This document shows, piece by piece, positions 37,986-46,730 of a DNA stretch of 64,000 bases. The stretch is from Roseibacillus persicicus. Its GTDB lineage: Bacteria; Verrucomicrobiota; Verrucomicrobiia; Verrucomicrobiales; Akkermansiaceae. Position 1 is the stretch's first letter; every line of letters starts with the position of its first letter. Below the pieces are notes generated by a model. That model was not told where the DNA came from. It did not search any database and saw nothing but the letters and a program-made list of their open reading frames with translations. Both the position numbers and the translations under genes were made by a program. The DNA lies in contig NZ_BMXI01000001.1 of the NCBI RefSeq assembly GCF_014651675.1, positions 561,158-625,157 on the forward strand, in the 5' to 3' direction.

Positions 37986-38753
37986 CTAACCCGCATCGGC
38001 ATGGAGAAAGCGGCGCATGAGTTCCACATGAGACGAGACTCCAAAATGGCGGTAAACCCCTTTCGCATATCCGGAAACCGTATTCTCCGAAATGCTCATT
38101 TGGTGAGCGATTTCCTTTCGGCTCATCCCGTCTAATAGCAGGTTGAGAACGATTCTCTCCCGGGGATAGAGCTTGGGAACCTGGGCTCCCCGGTCTTCCG
38201 GCCAACCGGAAAGGTGCAACCAGGGCACTTCACTGAGGATGATGTGGGCCACTTGCTTTTCCAATTCGGAAAATGGCTCGGCATCGAGACCACGGTAGAG
38301 CCCAATCATACTCACGGAGTTTTCCTCCAGAGGATGAGCACTGAGCATTAGGGGCCCGATGTTGGCCTCCTCCCAGAGCGCACCGACCGGGCTCCGGGCC
38401 ACCTTTCCATCCACATCGATCTCATGACGCCGCATCGTGGTGTGAGCTCCGGTTTCTTGAATTCTCTCACCGAAACGGGAGGCAATGAGGGCCATGTCCG
38501 GGTGTTCAACCGCCTTCAACAAGCGAACAAACCGCTCCTCATCGAATCCACCATGAAGGAACCCCACGAAGACTTGTGGCTTCTTTGCTTCCACCTGAGC
38601 CCCAAGCGCCCACACCCAGCATTCAGCACCGATGAGGTCACAGAGCCCTTCCATCAAAAATCTCTTCTTCTCCGCATGACTCTTGCCAGTCGCAGCAGTC
38701 TCCCCCAACAGACGAACCACCTTGCGAAAAGTATGGTCAGGGATGCGCATCAT
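37986..38753 (-). CDS. LuxR-family (GerE-type) transcriptional regulator
   Basis: 255 residues. The C-terminus (about 193-250) is a LuxR-type DNA-binding domain: LYPRERIVLNLLLDGMSRKEIAHQMSISENTVSGYAKGVYRHFGV. The N-terminal ~190 residues (VRLLGETAATGKSHAEKKRFLMEGLCDLIGAECWVWA...) look like a GAF-type sensor, without a receiver-domain phosphorylation site. A ligand is not predictable. The gene is divergent from the methyltransferase gene; targets are unknown. The start given has a normal ATG; no nearer alternative is clearly better. Confidence 0.9.
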   Translation of the reverse strand: MMRIPDHTFRKVVRLLGETAATGKSHAEKKRFLMEGLCDLIGAECWVWALGAQVEAKKPQVFVGFLHGGFDEERFVRLLKAVEHPDMALIASRFGERIQETGAHTTMRRHEIDVDGKVARSPVGALWEEANIGPLMLSAHPLEENSVSMIGLYRGLDAEPFSELEKQVAHIILSEVPWLHLSGWPEDRGAQVPKLYPRERIVLNLLLDGMSRKEIAHQMSISENTVSGYAKGVYRHFGVSSHVELMRRFLHADAG

Positions 38754-38937
38754 ATCGATTCAAAGGAAACACCTTCTGCAAAACTCACGCTTTCTACAAA
38801 CAAAAGTTTGCCATCGTCCCACTCGCTCTTCGAATAGCGGTTCCGGGCCCAACCGAATTCAGAAGGTTTGCCTATTCCTCACACATACTCCTGGGGTTCT
38901 TTCCTCACAGGGAAAAAGCTGCCATCTTCCCCGCCCC

Positions 38938-39825
38938 ATGCACGACTGTATTCCTTCGCTCCAAGCCCTCGGCTCCGAGAGCCATCGCCTGCTCCATGGA
39001 CGAGGCGGAATGTTCGAGGGTCTGGAGCATGTCGCTATTGACTGGTTCGCTCCTGTATTGCTTGTCACCTTTTACGCGGCCAAAGATGAGAACCGCAGCC
39101 TGATTGCAGAACTGGTAAAACGTGCCCGATCCAACAGCGAAGTTTCTGCCGTCGTCGTCCAAGAAAGACATCTCCCAAAAGCCCCCAAGAAAACGGTCTA
39201 CGGAGAATTGCCCGATCAAGCCTATGCTTCGGAAGCTGGTCTTCGATACCATCTCGCTCTCGAGCGGAACCAGAATCATGGCTTTTTCCTAGACATGAAA
39301 CCCGGACGCGACTGGCTCAGGTCCGAGGCGCAGGGAAGGCGGGTCCTCAATCTTTTTGCCTACACCTGCTCGTTATCAGTGGCTGCTCTAGCCGGAGGAG
39401 CGGAGGCCGTTGTTAACCTGGACATGGCGGGTGGAGCCCTCTCGACAGGGCGAAAGAATCATCAACTCAACTTCGCACAAGAGACCTGTCAGCGGGCGAG
39501 CTATCTCCCGCACGACCTCTTCAAATCCTGGGGCCGGCTGGTTCGGGGCGCGCCTTATGACCTCATTGTAATTGACCCTCCGTCGAACCAGGGAAAGAGC
39601 TTTTACGCAGAGAAAGACTATCCAAAGATTCTGCGCCGCCTTCCCGAATTGCTCTCCAGTCAATCACAGGTTCTGGCGTGCCTGAATGCCCCACACTTGG
39701 GCGAGTCTTTTCTAACAGACCTCTTTGCAAACTATCGAAATCACGGACGTCTTCCTTCAGCTGCAGGTTTTGATGATCACACGCCTGATGCCGCGCTGAA
39801 ATGTATTGTCTTTAGCCCGTCGTAA
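38938..39825 (+). CDS. Class I SAM-dependent methyltransferase (RlmI-like)
   Basis: 295 residues from ATG 38938; longer readings from 38683 overlap the regulator's start region and add basic low-complexity residues. It has the RlmI/RlmK-type layout: NHGFFLDMKPGRDWLR, SAM motif I VLNLFAYTCSLSVAALAGGAEAVVNLDMA, and the catalytic-loop motif YDLIVIDPPSNQGKSF (DPPS). Relatives methylate C5 of cytosine in 23S rRNA, but this protein lacks the N-terminal PUA domain and could have another RNA substrate. It is a single gene convergent with opgH. Confidence 0.88.
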   Translation: MHDCIPSLQALGSESHRLLHGRGGMFEGLEHVAIDWFAPVLLVTFYAAKDENRSLIAELVKRARSNSEVSAVVVQERHLPKAPKKTVYGELPDQAYASEAGLRYHLALERNQNHGFFLDMKPGRDWLRSEAQGRRVLNLFAYTCSLSVAALAGGAEAVVNLDMAGGALSTGRKNHQLNFAQETCQRASYLPHDLFKSWGRLVRGAPYDLIVIDPPSNQGKSFYAEKDYPKILRRLPELLSSQSQVLACLNAPHLGESFLTDLFANYRNHGRLPSAAGFDDHTPDAALKCIVFSPS

Positions 39826-39886
39826 TCCTTCCCGCTCGCTGGCGAGACTTCGAGTTCATTCCGGCGAGCCGAAAAGTCGACTTCCC

Positions 39887-41845
39887 TCAAGCGGCGGCAG
39901 GGAAGTCCCCCCTCCGCCGCCACACTTTGGGTAGTTCTCTCTTGGGCGTTTGCCAGATAGCGAGGTGAATTTCTTCCAGGCAATCCCTACTCTGCAAGAG
40001 ATAAGTTTTCTCCTCCTCGGAAAGAACCGAGGGGCCATTTCGATAAACTTTTTCAATCAGCTTTGCATCTCTTTCTTGCCGACCCGTAGGTGGCGTTCCC
40101 GCAAGGTGGGCGATGTGCAGCGGAGGCTCGATGAGCATGCGACGGATCCAGTAGGAATCATCCAATGGTGAACTCTTGGCGGGCCTCAAGGCCGAAGCTA
40201 CCTCAGGAGGCGGGCTGAGCTCCTCCGGCGTAGCCAACAGCCGCGTTTGGGAAGGACGACTGGTGCAAACCGAGAGAAAAGGACTGAATACCAGAGGCAA
40301 AGTGACCGGAAGGGTGAATAGAAACCCCGTCCACCCGGAGGTAAAAACGGCGAGAAGCTGTAGACCCAGTCCCACGAAAAGATGAGCGCGATGAACGGTC
40401 CAAGCCTCCTCCCAAGAAGTGCCCTCGGCATCTCGATTCTGAGCGTCCCAGCGCACTTTGCAACCTAACAAGGCGGCAATAACAAATTGGGTATGAAAAA
40501 CCATGTTGATGGGAGCTAGCAAGATCGATGAAAACGTTTCCAAAATCCCCCCTGCGAAAACACGCGAGCGGCCGCCATACTTTGCGACCTCCTCCCTGTC
40601 CAAGGCGAGGTCAACGAAACAGAGGAGTTTGGGCACCAACAGCAATGCAACCGTGTATAGCAGAAGCAACAAAGCCACACCATCACCCCCCGGGGGTCCC
40701 TCACCACGGTTCCCGAGCACCAGCAGACTCAAAACGATCAAGACCAGCCACAAGGGCGAAGAGAGATATCCTAGAATCCCATTGGCGAGATGAATCCGAG
40801 TTCGCTGGCGGAGGCCCTTGGACAACAAGAAAGTGGAGTGCTGCAAATTGCCTTCACACCAGCGCCGATCCCGCCGAGCGGCTTCGATCAAACTCTGGGG
40901 GCCCTCCTCGTAGCTTCCAGCCAAGTCCTCAGCCAAACGCACTTCCCACCCCTTGGCCCGTAGCAATCCGGCTTCAACGAAATCATGGGATAGAATTTCG
41001 CCCCCCAGCCCCCCGGGCCCGGGCAATAGCGGAAGCCCGCAGCATTCTTTGAAGGCTTTCATCCGAATGATGGCATTGTGTCCCCAGAAATTGCCTCCTT
41101 CGCCCTGCCAGTAAGAGAGTCCAGAGAGAAAGAGCCCGCCATAAACCCGATTGGAAAACTGCTGCAGCCGCCCGTAGAAGCTGCTCGCGCCAACCAGTCT
41201 GGGAACGGTTTGAAGAAGGCCCAAACGAGGATTAGCATTCATGCGACGCCTCAACTCAACCAAGGTTTCCCCCGTCATCACGCTATCGGCATCTAGCACC
41301 ACCATGAAGTCGTAGCGGTCCCCATACTCATTGCAAAAGTCCGCGACATTCCCCGCCTTGCGCCCCGTGTTGTGATTGCGATGACGGTAGAATATACGGG
41401 TATCAAGACCACTGCGCTGCAACCATCTCAACCACGCTTCCTTTTCCTCCACCCACTTCCGAACCTTGGTCGAATCACTTAGGATGAAAAGATCGAAGTA
41501 TGTTCCGTCAGCTTCTTCCAAGACAGAATTGAAAGTGGCCTCCAGCCCCTGCATGACCCGCTCAACCGGTTCATTGTAAACAGGCATCACAATTGCCACT
41601 CGCCCCTCGCCGTCATGCTCACCTTCAGAATCCGGCTTCCTAACAGCAGGCCTCCGCCGGGAAAAGAAGCCAAAAGCAGCGTGACAAAACCCGAAGCACA
41701 AATAGCCAAAAAGCAAGGCAAAGGAGGCAAAGAGAAGCAGGTCCCCCCACTGCCATCCGTCAGCCAGAATCACTCTAGTAAAGAGCGCCCATCCCAGCAA
41801 AGCCAAGCCCAATACGCTTGCGAGAAAGAGAACGACAGGCTTCAT
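39887..41845 (-). CDS. opgH: Osmoregulated periplasmic glucan glucosyltransferase OpgH/MdoH
   Basis: 652 residues from the ATG at complement 41843-41845 (MKPVVLFLASVLGLALLGWALF); a GTG 24 bp upstream is open but would overlap the small gene before it. OpgH is the inner-membrane GT2 enzyme that builds the beta-1,2-glucan backbone. It has VAIVMPVYNEPVERV, VVLDADSVMTG (the DxD-type motif), HNAIIRMKAF, the R-x-x-RW motif in RRDRRWCEGN and clustered membrane helices at both ends (LWLVLIVLSLLVLG, VALLLLLYTVALLLV). It is the last gene of the opgG-small ORF-opgH run. It is shorter than the ~850-residue E. coli enzyme. Confidence 0.94.
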   Translation of the reverse strand: MKPVVLFLASVLGLALLGWALFTRVILADGWQWGDLLLFASFALLFGYLCFGFCHAAFGFFSRRRPAVRKPDSEGEHDGEGRVAIVMPVYNEPVERVMQGLEATFNSVLEEADGTYFDLFILSDSTKVRKWVEEKEAWLRWLQRSGLDTRIFYRHRNHNTGRKAGNVADFCNEYGDRYDFMVVLDADSVMTGETLVELRRRMNANPRLGLLQTVPRLVGASSFYGRLQQFSNRVYGGLFLSGLSYWQGEGGNFWGHNAIIRMKAFKECCGLPLLPGPGGLGGEILSHDFVEAGLLRAKGWEVRLAEDLAGSYEEGPQSLIEAARRDRRWCEGNLQHSTFLLSKGLRQRTRIHLANGILGYLSSPLWLVLIVLSLLVLGNRGEGPPGGDGVALLLLLYTVALLLVPKLLCFVDLALDREEVAKYGGRSRVFAGGILETFSSILLAPINMVFHTQFVIAALLGCKVRWDAQNRDAEGTSWEEAWTVHRAHLFVGLGLQLLAVFTSGWTGFLFTLPVTLPLVFSPFLSVCTSRPSQTRLLATPEELSPPPEVASALRPAKSSPLDDSYWIRRMLIEPPLHIAHLAGTPPTGRQERDAKLIEKVYRNGPSVLSEEEKTYLLQSRDCLEEIHLAIWQTPKRELPKVWRRRGDFPAAA

Positions 41846-41849
41846 CGGA

Positions 41850-42188
41850 TCAGCGGGCACGAACTGCACTCAAGACCCACAATTTGGCGCCGGTGAAAAG
41901 ATTTTCAGCGGAGCGCCTCCGCCTGGACACCCGCAACTTCGCCATACGACTCCTCTGCCGCTCCCAGACAAAGCGAAAGGGTGCCGGCTTCATGCAAGAA
42001 CTTCCCGAAGCCGCTGGCACCGGATAACGCGCTGCTTTACAGTTGGCAACCAGGAGGTCATGGAGGCTGGCAAGAACATCCTTACCGCTTCGCATGGCGG
42101 AGGCAATGAGTTCATCGCGCTCCTGCCGACAGTTGATCCCTGCTGCCCGCAGGTAGCAGTGATAGCGTTTCAAAGTTTCATTTTTCAT
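41850..42188 (-). CDS. Small basic protein between opgG and opgH
   Basis: 112 residues from the ATG at complement 42186-42188, starting 8 bp after the opgG stop and ending 4 bp before the opgH ATG, which makes a real gene likely. MKNETLKRYHCYLRAAGINCRQERDELIASAMRSGKDVLASLHDLLVANCKAARYPVP looks like a short helical domain. The C-terminal part is strongly Arg/Lys-rich (FVWERQRSRMAKLRVSRRRRSAENL). No signal peptide and no family recognised. Its location suggests a role in glucan synthesis or its control. Confidence 0.65.
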   Translation of the reverse strand: MKNETLKRYHCYLRAAGINCRQERDELIASAMRSGKDVLASLHDLLVANCKAARYPVPAASGSSCMKPAPFRFVWERQRSRMAKLRVSRRRRSAENLFTGAKLWVLSAVRAR

Positions 42189-42196
42189 GGGTAGTT

Positions 42197-43765
42197 TTAC
42201 GGTTGGTTGGGGGTCCATTGGTAGGTCCAGGTTTCTGTTAGAGTTCTTTCTTCAGGGAGAATTTTCAGAAAGCATCGGAGCTCGACTGGCGAGTTCAGGT
42301 TGTCGTCCGTGTCCAACTTGAAGGCGACCCGCCAGCCTCCGGTCAGGGTGTTTTTGAAACAACGGTTCTCAGTGATATATCCGTTGGAGCTGGAATCGAT
42401 AACCGCAAAGACCTGACTACTGGCATCAAGCGCTTCCAGCGTGGGCCCATCGAAATCAATGATGAACCGACGGGTGTCCGGATAGCTGGAGTCAACCCCG
42501 ACCCGGGTGGCCGAGACATGGTTGCGGGACAGGTTGGACTCGAAGTGCATCTTGGAATGCAGAATGTAGGACAGTCGCATCGGCTCCTCGGGACCCACTT
42601 TGGGTGCTTCGGATGGTTCGAAGAAAGACACGATATTATCATAGGTCTCAAATTGGGTCGGCAGCTCCACCAAGCGAACCGCCCCCCCGGGCCACCCTTT
42701 CCCAGTCTCCACCCAGTAGCTGGGCGTCTTGTGATACGGATTATCCAGGTCCTGGTAGTGAAAGAAGTTGCGATCGCGCTGCATCAACCCGAAACCCCGT
42801 GCCGCTCCGGTCTGAAAGGCGGTGTAGCGAATGGCACTGCCGTTAACCAACGGTCGCCAGATGATTTCACCGGATTCAGATTCCACCAACAATCCATCCG
42901 AGTCATGAATTTCCGGCCGCCAATCGGTGAAATGTCGTTCCCTGGAGTTTTCCCCATAAAAGAACATCGAAGTCAAAGGAGCGATCCCAAGAGAGTCGAC
43001 CTCTTCTCTAAAATAAAGGGTGGCATTGACGTCGGTCTGGGTGTTCACCCCCGGAACAATGCGAAGCGAGAATGCCCCCGTGACACTCGGGCTGTCCAAC
43101 AAAGCATAGACCTGCAAATGCCGGTCGGTTGGCTGAGGCCTAACGAGCCAATACTCCACAAAGTCCGGGAACTCTTCTGGAGCTTTCGGATTGGCCACAT
43201 TGAGAGCCAGCGCTCGCGCGGAAATTCCGTAGCGTTGATCCTGTCCTAACAGCCGAAAGTAACTCGCGCCCGCAAACGAACCAATCTCATCCCACTGCTC
43301 AGGCCCCCCGTTCAAAGGATGCTGAATGCGGAAACCGGCAAATCCGGTGAGGCTCGACCAGTCCACTTCCTCATCCAACACCAGGGCCGAGTAGTCAAAA
43401 TACTTTCGCTGGAAAGGGAGCGGCCTCACCTCTCCGTCCTCCGACACCTCATTCAATTCAACCGGGCGTTGGAAGAGGTAGCCCGAATGAATGGGCTCGA
43501 TGCGGAAGGGCAGTCCTTCATTTTGCCAGATGCGCTGCTCGGGACGATTGCGAATTGCGCGGTGCTGGTCGTAGTTCAGACCGGCCAATGCCGCCGGCAG
43601 TTGCTCACTGCCTGAAGGCGATTCGTAGGGCTTCGAGGCCAGATTCTTCGCAAGCGCCTCAACATCAGTTAGAGAAAATTTCCGCGCCGCAGGGTCGGCT
43701 ACTGACGTCCCAACAAATGGCAGGGTGAGTGCGAAAGCAAGGAGACTAGACGAAAACAAATGCAC
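42197..43765 (-). CDS. opgG: Periplasmic glucan biosynthesis protein OpgG/MdoG
   Basis: 522 residues, GTG start, signal peptide (HLFSSSLLAFALTLPFVGTSVADPA). The sequence follows OpgG throughout: FSLTDVEALAKNLASKPYESP, LNYDQHRAIRNRPEQRIW, FPDFVEYWLVRPQP, ARGFGLMQRDRNFFHYQDLDNPYHKTPSYWVE and GGAVRLVELPT. It is needed in the periplasm for making osmoregulated glucans together with OpgH. Gene order opgG-(small ORF)-opgH is like proteobacterial operons apart from the insert. Confidence 0.96.
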   Translation of the reverse strand: MHLFSSSLLAFALTLPFVGTSVADPAARKFSLTDVEALAKNLASKPYESPSGSEQLPAALAGLNYDQHRAIRNRPEQRIWQNEGLPFRIEPIHSGYLFQRPVELNEVSEDGEVRPLPFQRKYFDYSALVLDEEVDWSSLTGFAGFRIQHPLNGGPEQWDEIGSFAGASYFRLLGQDQRYGISARALALNVANPKAPEEFPDFVEYWLVRPQPTDRHLQVYALLDSPSVTGAFSLRIVPGVNTQTDVNATLYFREEVDSLGIAPLTSMFFYGENSRERHFTDWRPEIHDSDGLLVESESGEIIWRPLVNGSAIRYTAFQTGAARGFGLMQRDRNFFHYQDLDNPYHKTPSYWVETGKGWPGGAVRLVELPTQFETYDNIVSFFEPSEAPKVGPEEPMRLSYILHSKMHFESNLSRNHVSATRVGVDSSYPDTRRFIIDFDGPTLEALDASSQVFAVIDSSSNGYITENRCFKNTLTGGWRVAFKLDTDDNLNSPVELRCFLKILPEERTLTETWTYQWTPNQP

Positions 43766-43858
43766 GACCAGCTCTTCGCAAAAGCCATGCCAAAAAGAGC
43801 AAACTTTCTGAAAGAACCATCAACGCCAGACGTAGCGAGGCGTCCTTTCAGACTCACT

Positions 43859-44494
43859 TCAAATAACTTCTTTCCGCAATTGAGCGAGAAAACTTCGGAG
43901 GACATCGCTGCGTTCCCGGGCCAAGTCTCGTCCCGCAGCTGTCTGCATGGTGTTCTCCAATTTCAGTAATTTTCGGTAGAAATGATCAATGGTGTAACGA
44001 GCGTCGTCGGGCTCACGATTCTCGCAAAACGGATCAACGGGACTCATCAAAGCTGTTCCCATGTGGCCGCCCAACATGAGACAGCGACTCAGCCCCACGG
44101 CCCCAAGCGCATCGATTCGATCCGCATCTTGCAAGACCCGGGCTTCCAAAGTCCGGGGCGTAATATTGGCAGAGAAACTATGCGCTGCGATCGCATGATG
44201 AAGAGCGTCCCATTCGGCGAGAGGATAACCCCTGTCCCGCAGGAAGCTTACCGCTTGGTCGGCGGATAGACGGGACGCCTCCTTGCGCAGGGGCGAGTCC
44301 TTGGCCACGAAAACACAGTCGTGAAGCCAAGCGGCGGGAAAAACCACCGACCAATCCGCTCCCTCGACCTGGGTCAGCTGACGTGCATTCCTAACAACCC
44401 GCTCGACGTGCCCCAGCTCGTGCGCGGGGTCGCTCTCCTGCGCCTCGGTGAGGAAATTGCGAAAGACCTCACTCCACTCCTCTTCGCTCTTCAT
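43859..44494 (-). CDS. HD-domain phosphohydrolase
   Basis: 211 residues. The HD metal-binding residues appear in order: HELGHVERV (His), AAWLHDCVFVAKDSP (HD), HHAIAAHSFS and LQDADRIDALGAVGLSRCLMLGG (Asp). This resembles the YedJ-type HD hydrolases, cytoplasmic proteins with unknown or nucleotide-type substrates. It is on the same strand as opgG and ends 94 bp upstream of its start, so co-transcription is possible but not clear. No other domain is present. Confidence 0.9.
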   Translation of the reverse strand: MKSEEEWSEVFRNFLTEAQESDPAHELGHVERVVRNARQLTQVEGADWSVVFPAAWLHDCVFVAKDSPLRKEASRLSADQAVSFLRDRGYPLAEWDALHHAIAAHSFSANITPRTLEARVLQDADRIDALGAVGLSRCLMLGGHMGTALMSPVDPFCENREPDDARYTIDHFYRKLLKLENTMQTAAGRDLARERSDVLRSFLAQLRKEVI

Positions 44495-44690
44495 CGGAAC
44501 GCGAGCCTATCGCCTTTCATCCCGTGAAGAAAGCCCGCGCTTCGCCTGACCACCGAGGACCCGACTGGCGCAGGAATTGCTCTCCCCCACGCCTCGCTTG
44601 CAGGCCCGCTCGCATTGCATTGACTCTCCCCGAACTTTTGGGAAAAGCCTTCCAAGCGACTGTTTCGCAACTTCTCATCCCCGCCCGACT

Positions 44691-46115
44691 ATGCCCCTCC
44701 CTTTCGAAGATACAGACTCGGCCACCAGCCCCCAACACCCTTGGGCTCGCCCGGTTCTGGTTACTGGCCTGATTCCCATATGCTTCGGTCTCATCTGGCT
44801 ACTGGGCCTCACTCCGCTATTGGATGCGTTCTCCACACCCGGCCGCACGATGCTGGCGCTCATTCTGTTAGGGCTTGTGCTCTGGGCTACGGAATTGATT
44901 CCAGCCTATGCGACCGGATTGCTCCTGGTGTTACTCCAGATGATTTTCCTCGGCAACTTGGGCAGTCCCGAGGCCGAGGAATGGAAGAGATATTTCCACC
45001 CTCTGGGCTCCCCCCTCGTCTGGATGTTTCTCGGGGCTTTCGCCATTGGCCGGGCAGCGGAAAAGACCGGACTTGCCGCGCACTTTGCACAAATTTCGCT
45101 GCGACCCCTCGCTCATAGGCGCAAGGGCTTGCTCCTCGCCTCACTCGGCATTGCCTTCGTCATGAGCATGTTGCTTTCCAATACCGCTACTGCCGCCATC
45201 ATGCTCACTCTCTTAGCGCCCTTGATTTCCTCAAAGGAGATTCCCATTGAGCTCAAACGCGGCCTGCTTTTGGGCGTCTCATCCGGTTCCGGAATTGGCG
45301 GGATGGGCACGCTCATTGGCTCCCCTTCCAACTTGATCGCCGCACAAGCTTTGACAGGCGACGAGCGCATCAACTTTGCCAAATGGCTGGGGCTGGGCCT
45401 TCCTCCCGCCCTTTTCATCGCAGTTTTCGTCGGGCTGTATCTCTGGTTCGCTTATTTCCGAAAAGCAACACGCGAGTCCCTCCTGGCCATCGACCACGCC
45501 TTCGACGAACCAGCTTCCACCGGGCCGGACAGCAAGGGACAGCGCTTGGTCGTGGGTCTGATCTTTCTCGGCACCATCGTGATGTGGTCCACGGAAGCCC
45601 TGCATCATTGGGCCCCCGCTCCAGTCTCGCTTCTTGCTCTCGTACTCCTGCTCGCCACTGGCATTCTCTCGACTACAGAGTTGAGGAGTCTTCCTTGGGA
45701 GACCCTTTTGCTCATTGCTTCGGGTCTGGCGCTTGGGACCGGGATGTCCGCCAGCGGGCTGACCACCGAGCTGGCCAATCTGGTTCCCGAAGGCGCTTCC
45801 CCACTCACCATCATCATTCTCGTCACCGCTCTGGCAGTAGTTTTGTCCAACATGATCAGCAATACCGCCACTGCGGCCATCCTCGTGCCATTGGCGATTG
45901 GGCTCGCGGTCGCCGGGGGTGGACAAGCTGCGGCAGCATGTGTTCCAGTCGGCCTGGCTTGCTCCTGCGCGCTTCTGCTGCCGGTCTCCACGCCCCCCAA
46001 CGCCATCGTCTTCTCGACCGGTCTCTTGCAGACCAAACACTTCCTTGTCTTGGGAGGACTGGTGGGAATTCTCGGGCCCATCGTGATCATCGCCTGGAAC
46101 CAGCTCCTCTTCTAG
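44691..46115 (+). CDS. DASS/SLC13-family anion (sulfate or dicarboxylate) symporter
   Basis: 474 residues from ATG 44691 (MPLPFEDTDSATSP); an earlier in-frame ATG at 44577 adds an unlikely leader. About 11-12 membrane helices are visible. Both SNT signatures of DASS transporters occur, in MLLSNTATAAIMLTLLAPL and NMISNTATAAILVPLAIGLA, which bind Na+ and substrate carboxylates or sulfate. Members import di/tricarboxylates, sulfate or sulfoacids; sequence alone does not decide. Sulfate release by the window's sulfatases makes sulfate handling conceivable, but that link is speculative. It is convergent with the HAD gene. Confidence 0.92.
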   Translation: MPLPFEDTDSATSPQHPWARPVLVTGLIPICFGLIWLLGLTPLLDAFSTPGRTMLALILLGLVLWATELIPAYATGLLLVLLQMIFLGNLGSPEAEEWKRYFHPLGSPLVWMFLGAFAIGRAAEKTGLAAHFAQISLRPLAHRRKGLLLASLGIAFVMSMLLSNTATAAIMLTLLAPLISSKEIPIELKRGLLLGVSSGSGIGGMGTLIGSPSNLIAAQALTGDERINFAKWLGLGLPPALFIAVFVGLYLWFAYFRKATRESLLAIDHAFDEPASTGPDSKGQRLVVGLIFLGTIVMWSTEALHHWAPAPVSLLALVLLLATGILSTTELRSLPWETLLLIASGLALGTGMSASGLTTELANLVPEGASPLTIIILVTALAVVLSNMISNTATAAILVPLAIGLAVAGGGQAAAACVPVGLACSCALLLPVSTPPNAIVFSTGLLQTKHFLVLGGLVGILGPIVIIAWNQLLF

Positions 46116-46121
46116 AAAAGC

Positions 46122-46730
46122 CTAGTCCAGGGTCTCCACGAGCCAGCGGGTCATGGCCTCATGGCTATCACCCTTGTAACGCCACGCCTTCAATCCCAAT
46201 TGAAGCCCAGTGGAAATATTTTCCGGCAGGTCGTCAAAGTAGAGGGTGTCCTCAGGCACGAGCTGATACTTTTCAAACGCGTGATGATAGATGGCTGGGT
46301 CCGGCTTGTTGCAGCCCGCCTCATGCGAAAAGACCCGCCCATCGAACAAGTCGAATACCTCGGCAAATTCCGCCAAAAAGTAATCGGCGTGCATCTGGTT
46401 GGTATTGCTGAAAAGAATGAGCTGAAACCCACGCGCCTTGAGATCGCGGAGAGTATCCCACATGGGGAGGTTGGGGGTGAAAATATCATTCCAAGCTGCG
46501 ATGAATTCCTCCGGCGTCCCCGTGAACTGCAGTTTTTTACTAGCCCACGTTACGAAATCACTATCGGTGAAGTCTCCCCGCTCGAACTCATCTTTCTTCT
46601 CCAACAGAGAAGCAATTCGTCCGGCTGGGTCCGCCAATTCGGGTGGAATCAGTCGACTGAGCGAAGTTTCGAAATCGATATGAAGGATCACATTCCCGAT
46701 ATCAACGAGGGCCGCTTGCTTTTTACTCAT
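46122..46730 (-). CDS. HAD-superfamily phosphatase (YihX-like)
   Basis: 202 residues. Motif I is VDIGNVILHIDF (DxGN form, Asp nucleophile), motif II LILFSNTNQ, the motif III Lys is in GCNKPDPAIYHHAF, and motif IV is LYFDDLPENISTGLQLGLKAW. The helical cap between motifs I and II and the order fit HAD-IA enzymes such as YihX, which removes phosphate from glucose 1-phosphate and similar sugars. Its start overlaps the end of the glycosyltransferase gene by 8 bp, so the two are co-translated. Confidence 0.93.
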   Translation of the reverse strand: MSKKQAALVDIGNVILHIDFETSLSRLIPPELADPAGRIASLLEKKDEFERGDFTDSDFVTWASKKLQFTGTPEEFIAAWNDIFTPNLPMWDTLRDLKARGFQLILFSNTNQMHADYFLAEFAEVFDLFDGRVFSHEAGCNKPDPAIYHHAFEKYQLVPEDTLYFDDLPENISTGLQLGLKAWRYKGDSHEAMTRWLVETLD

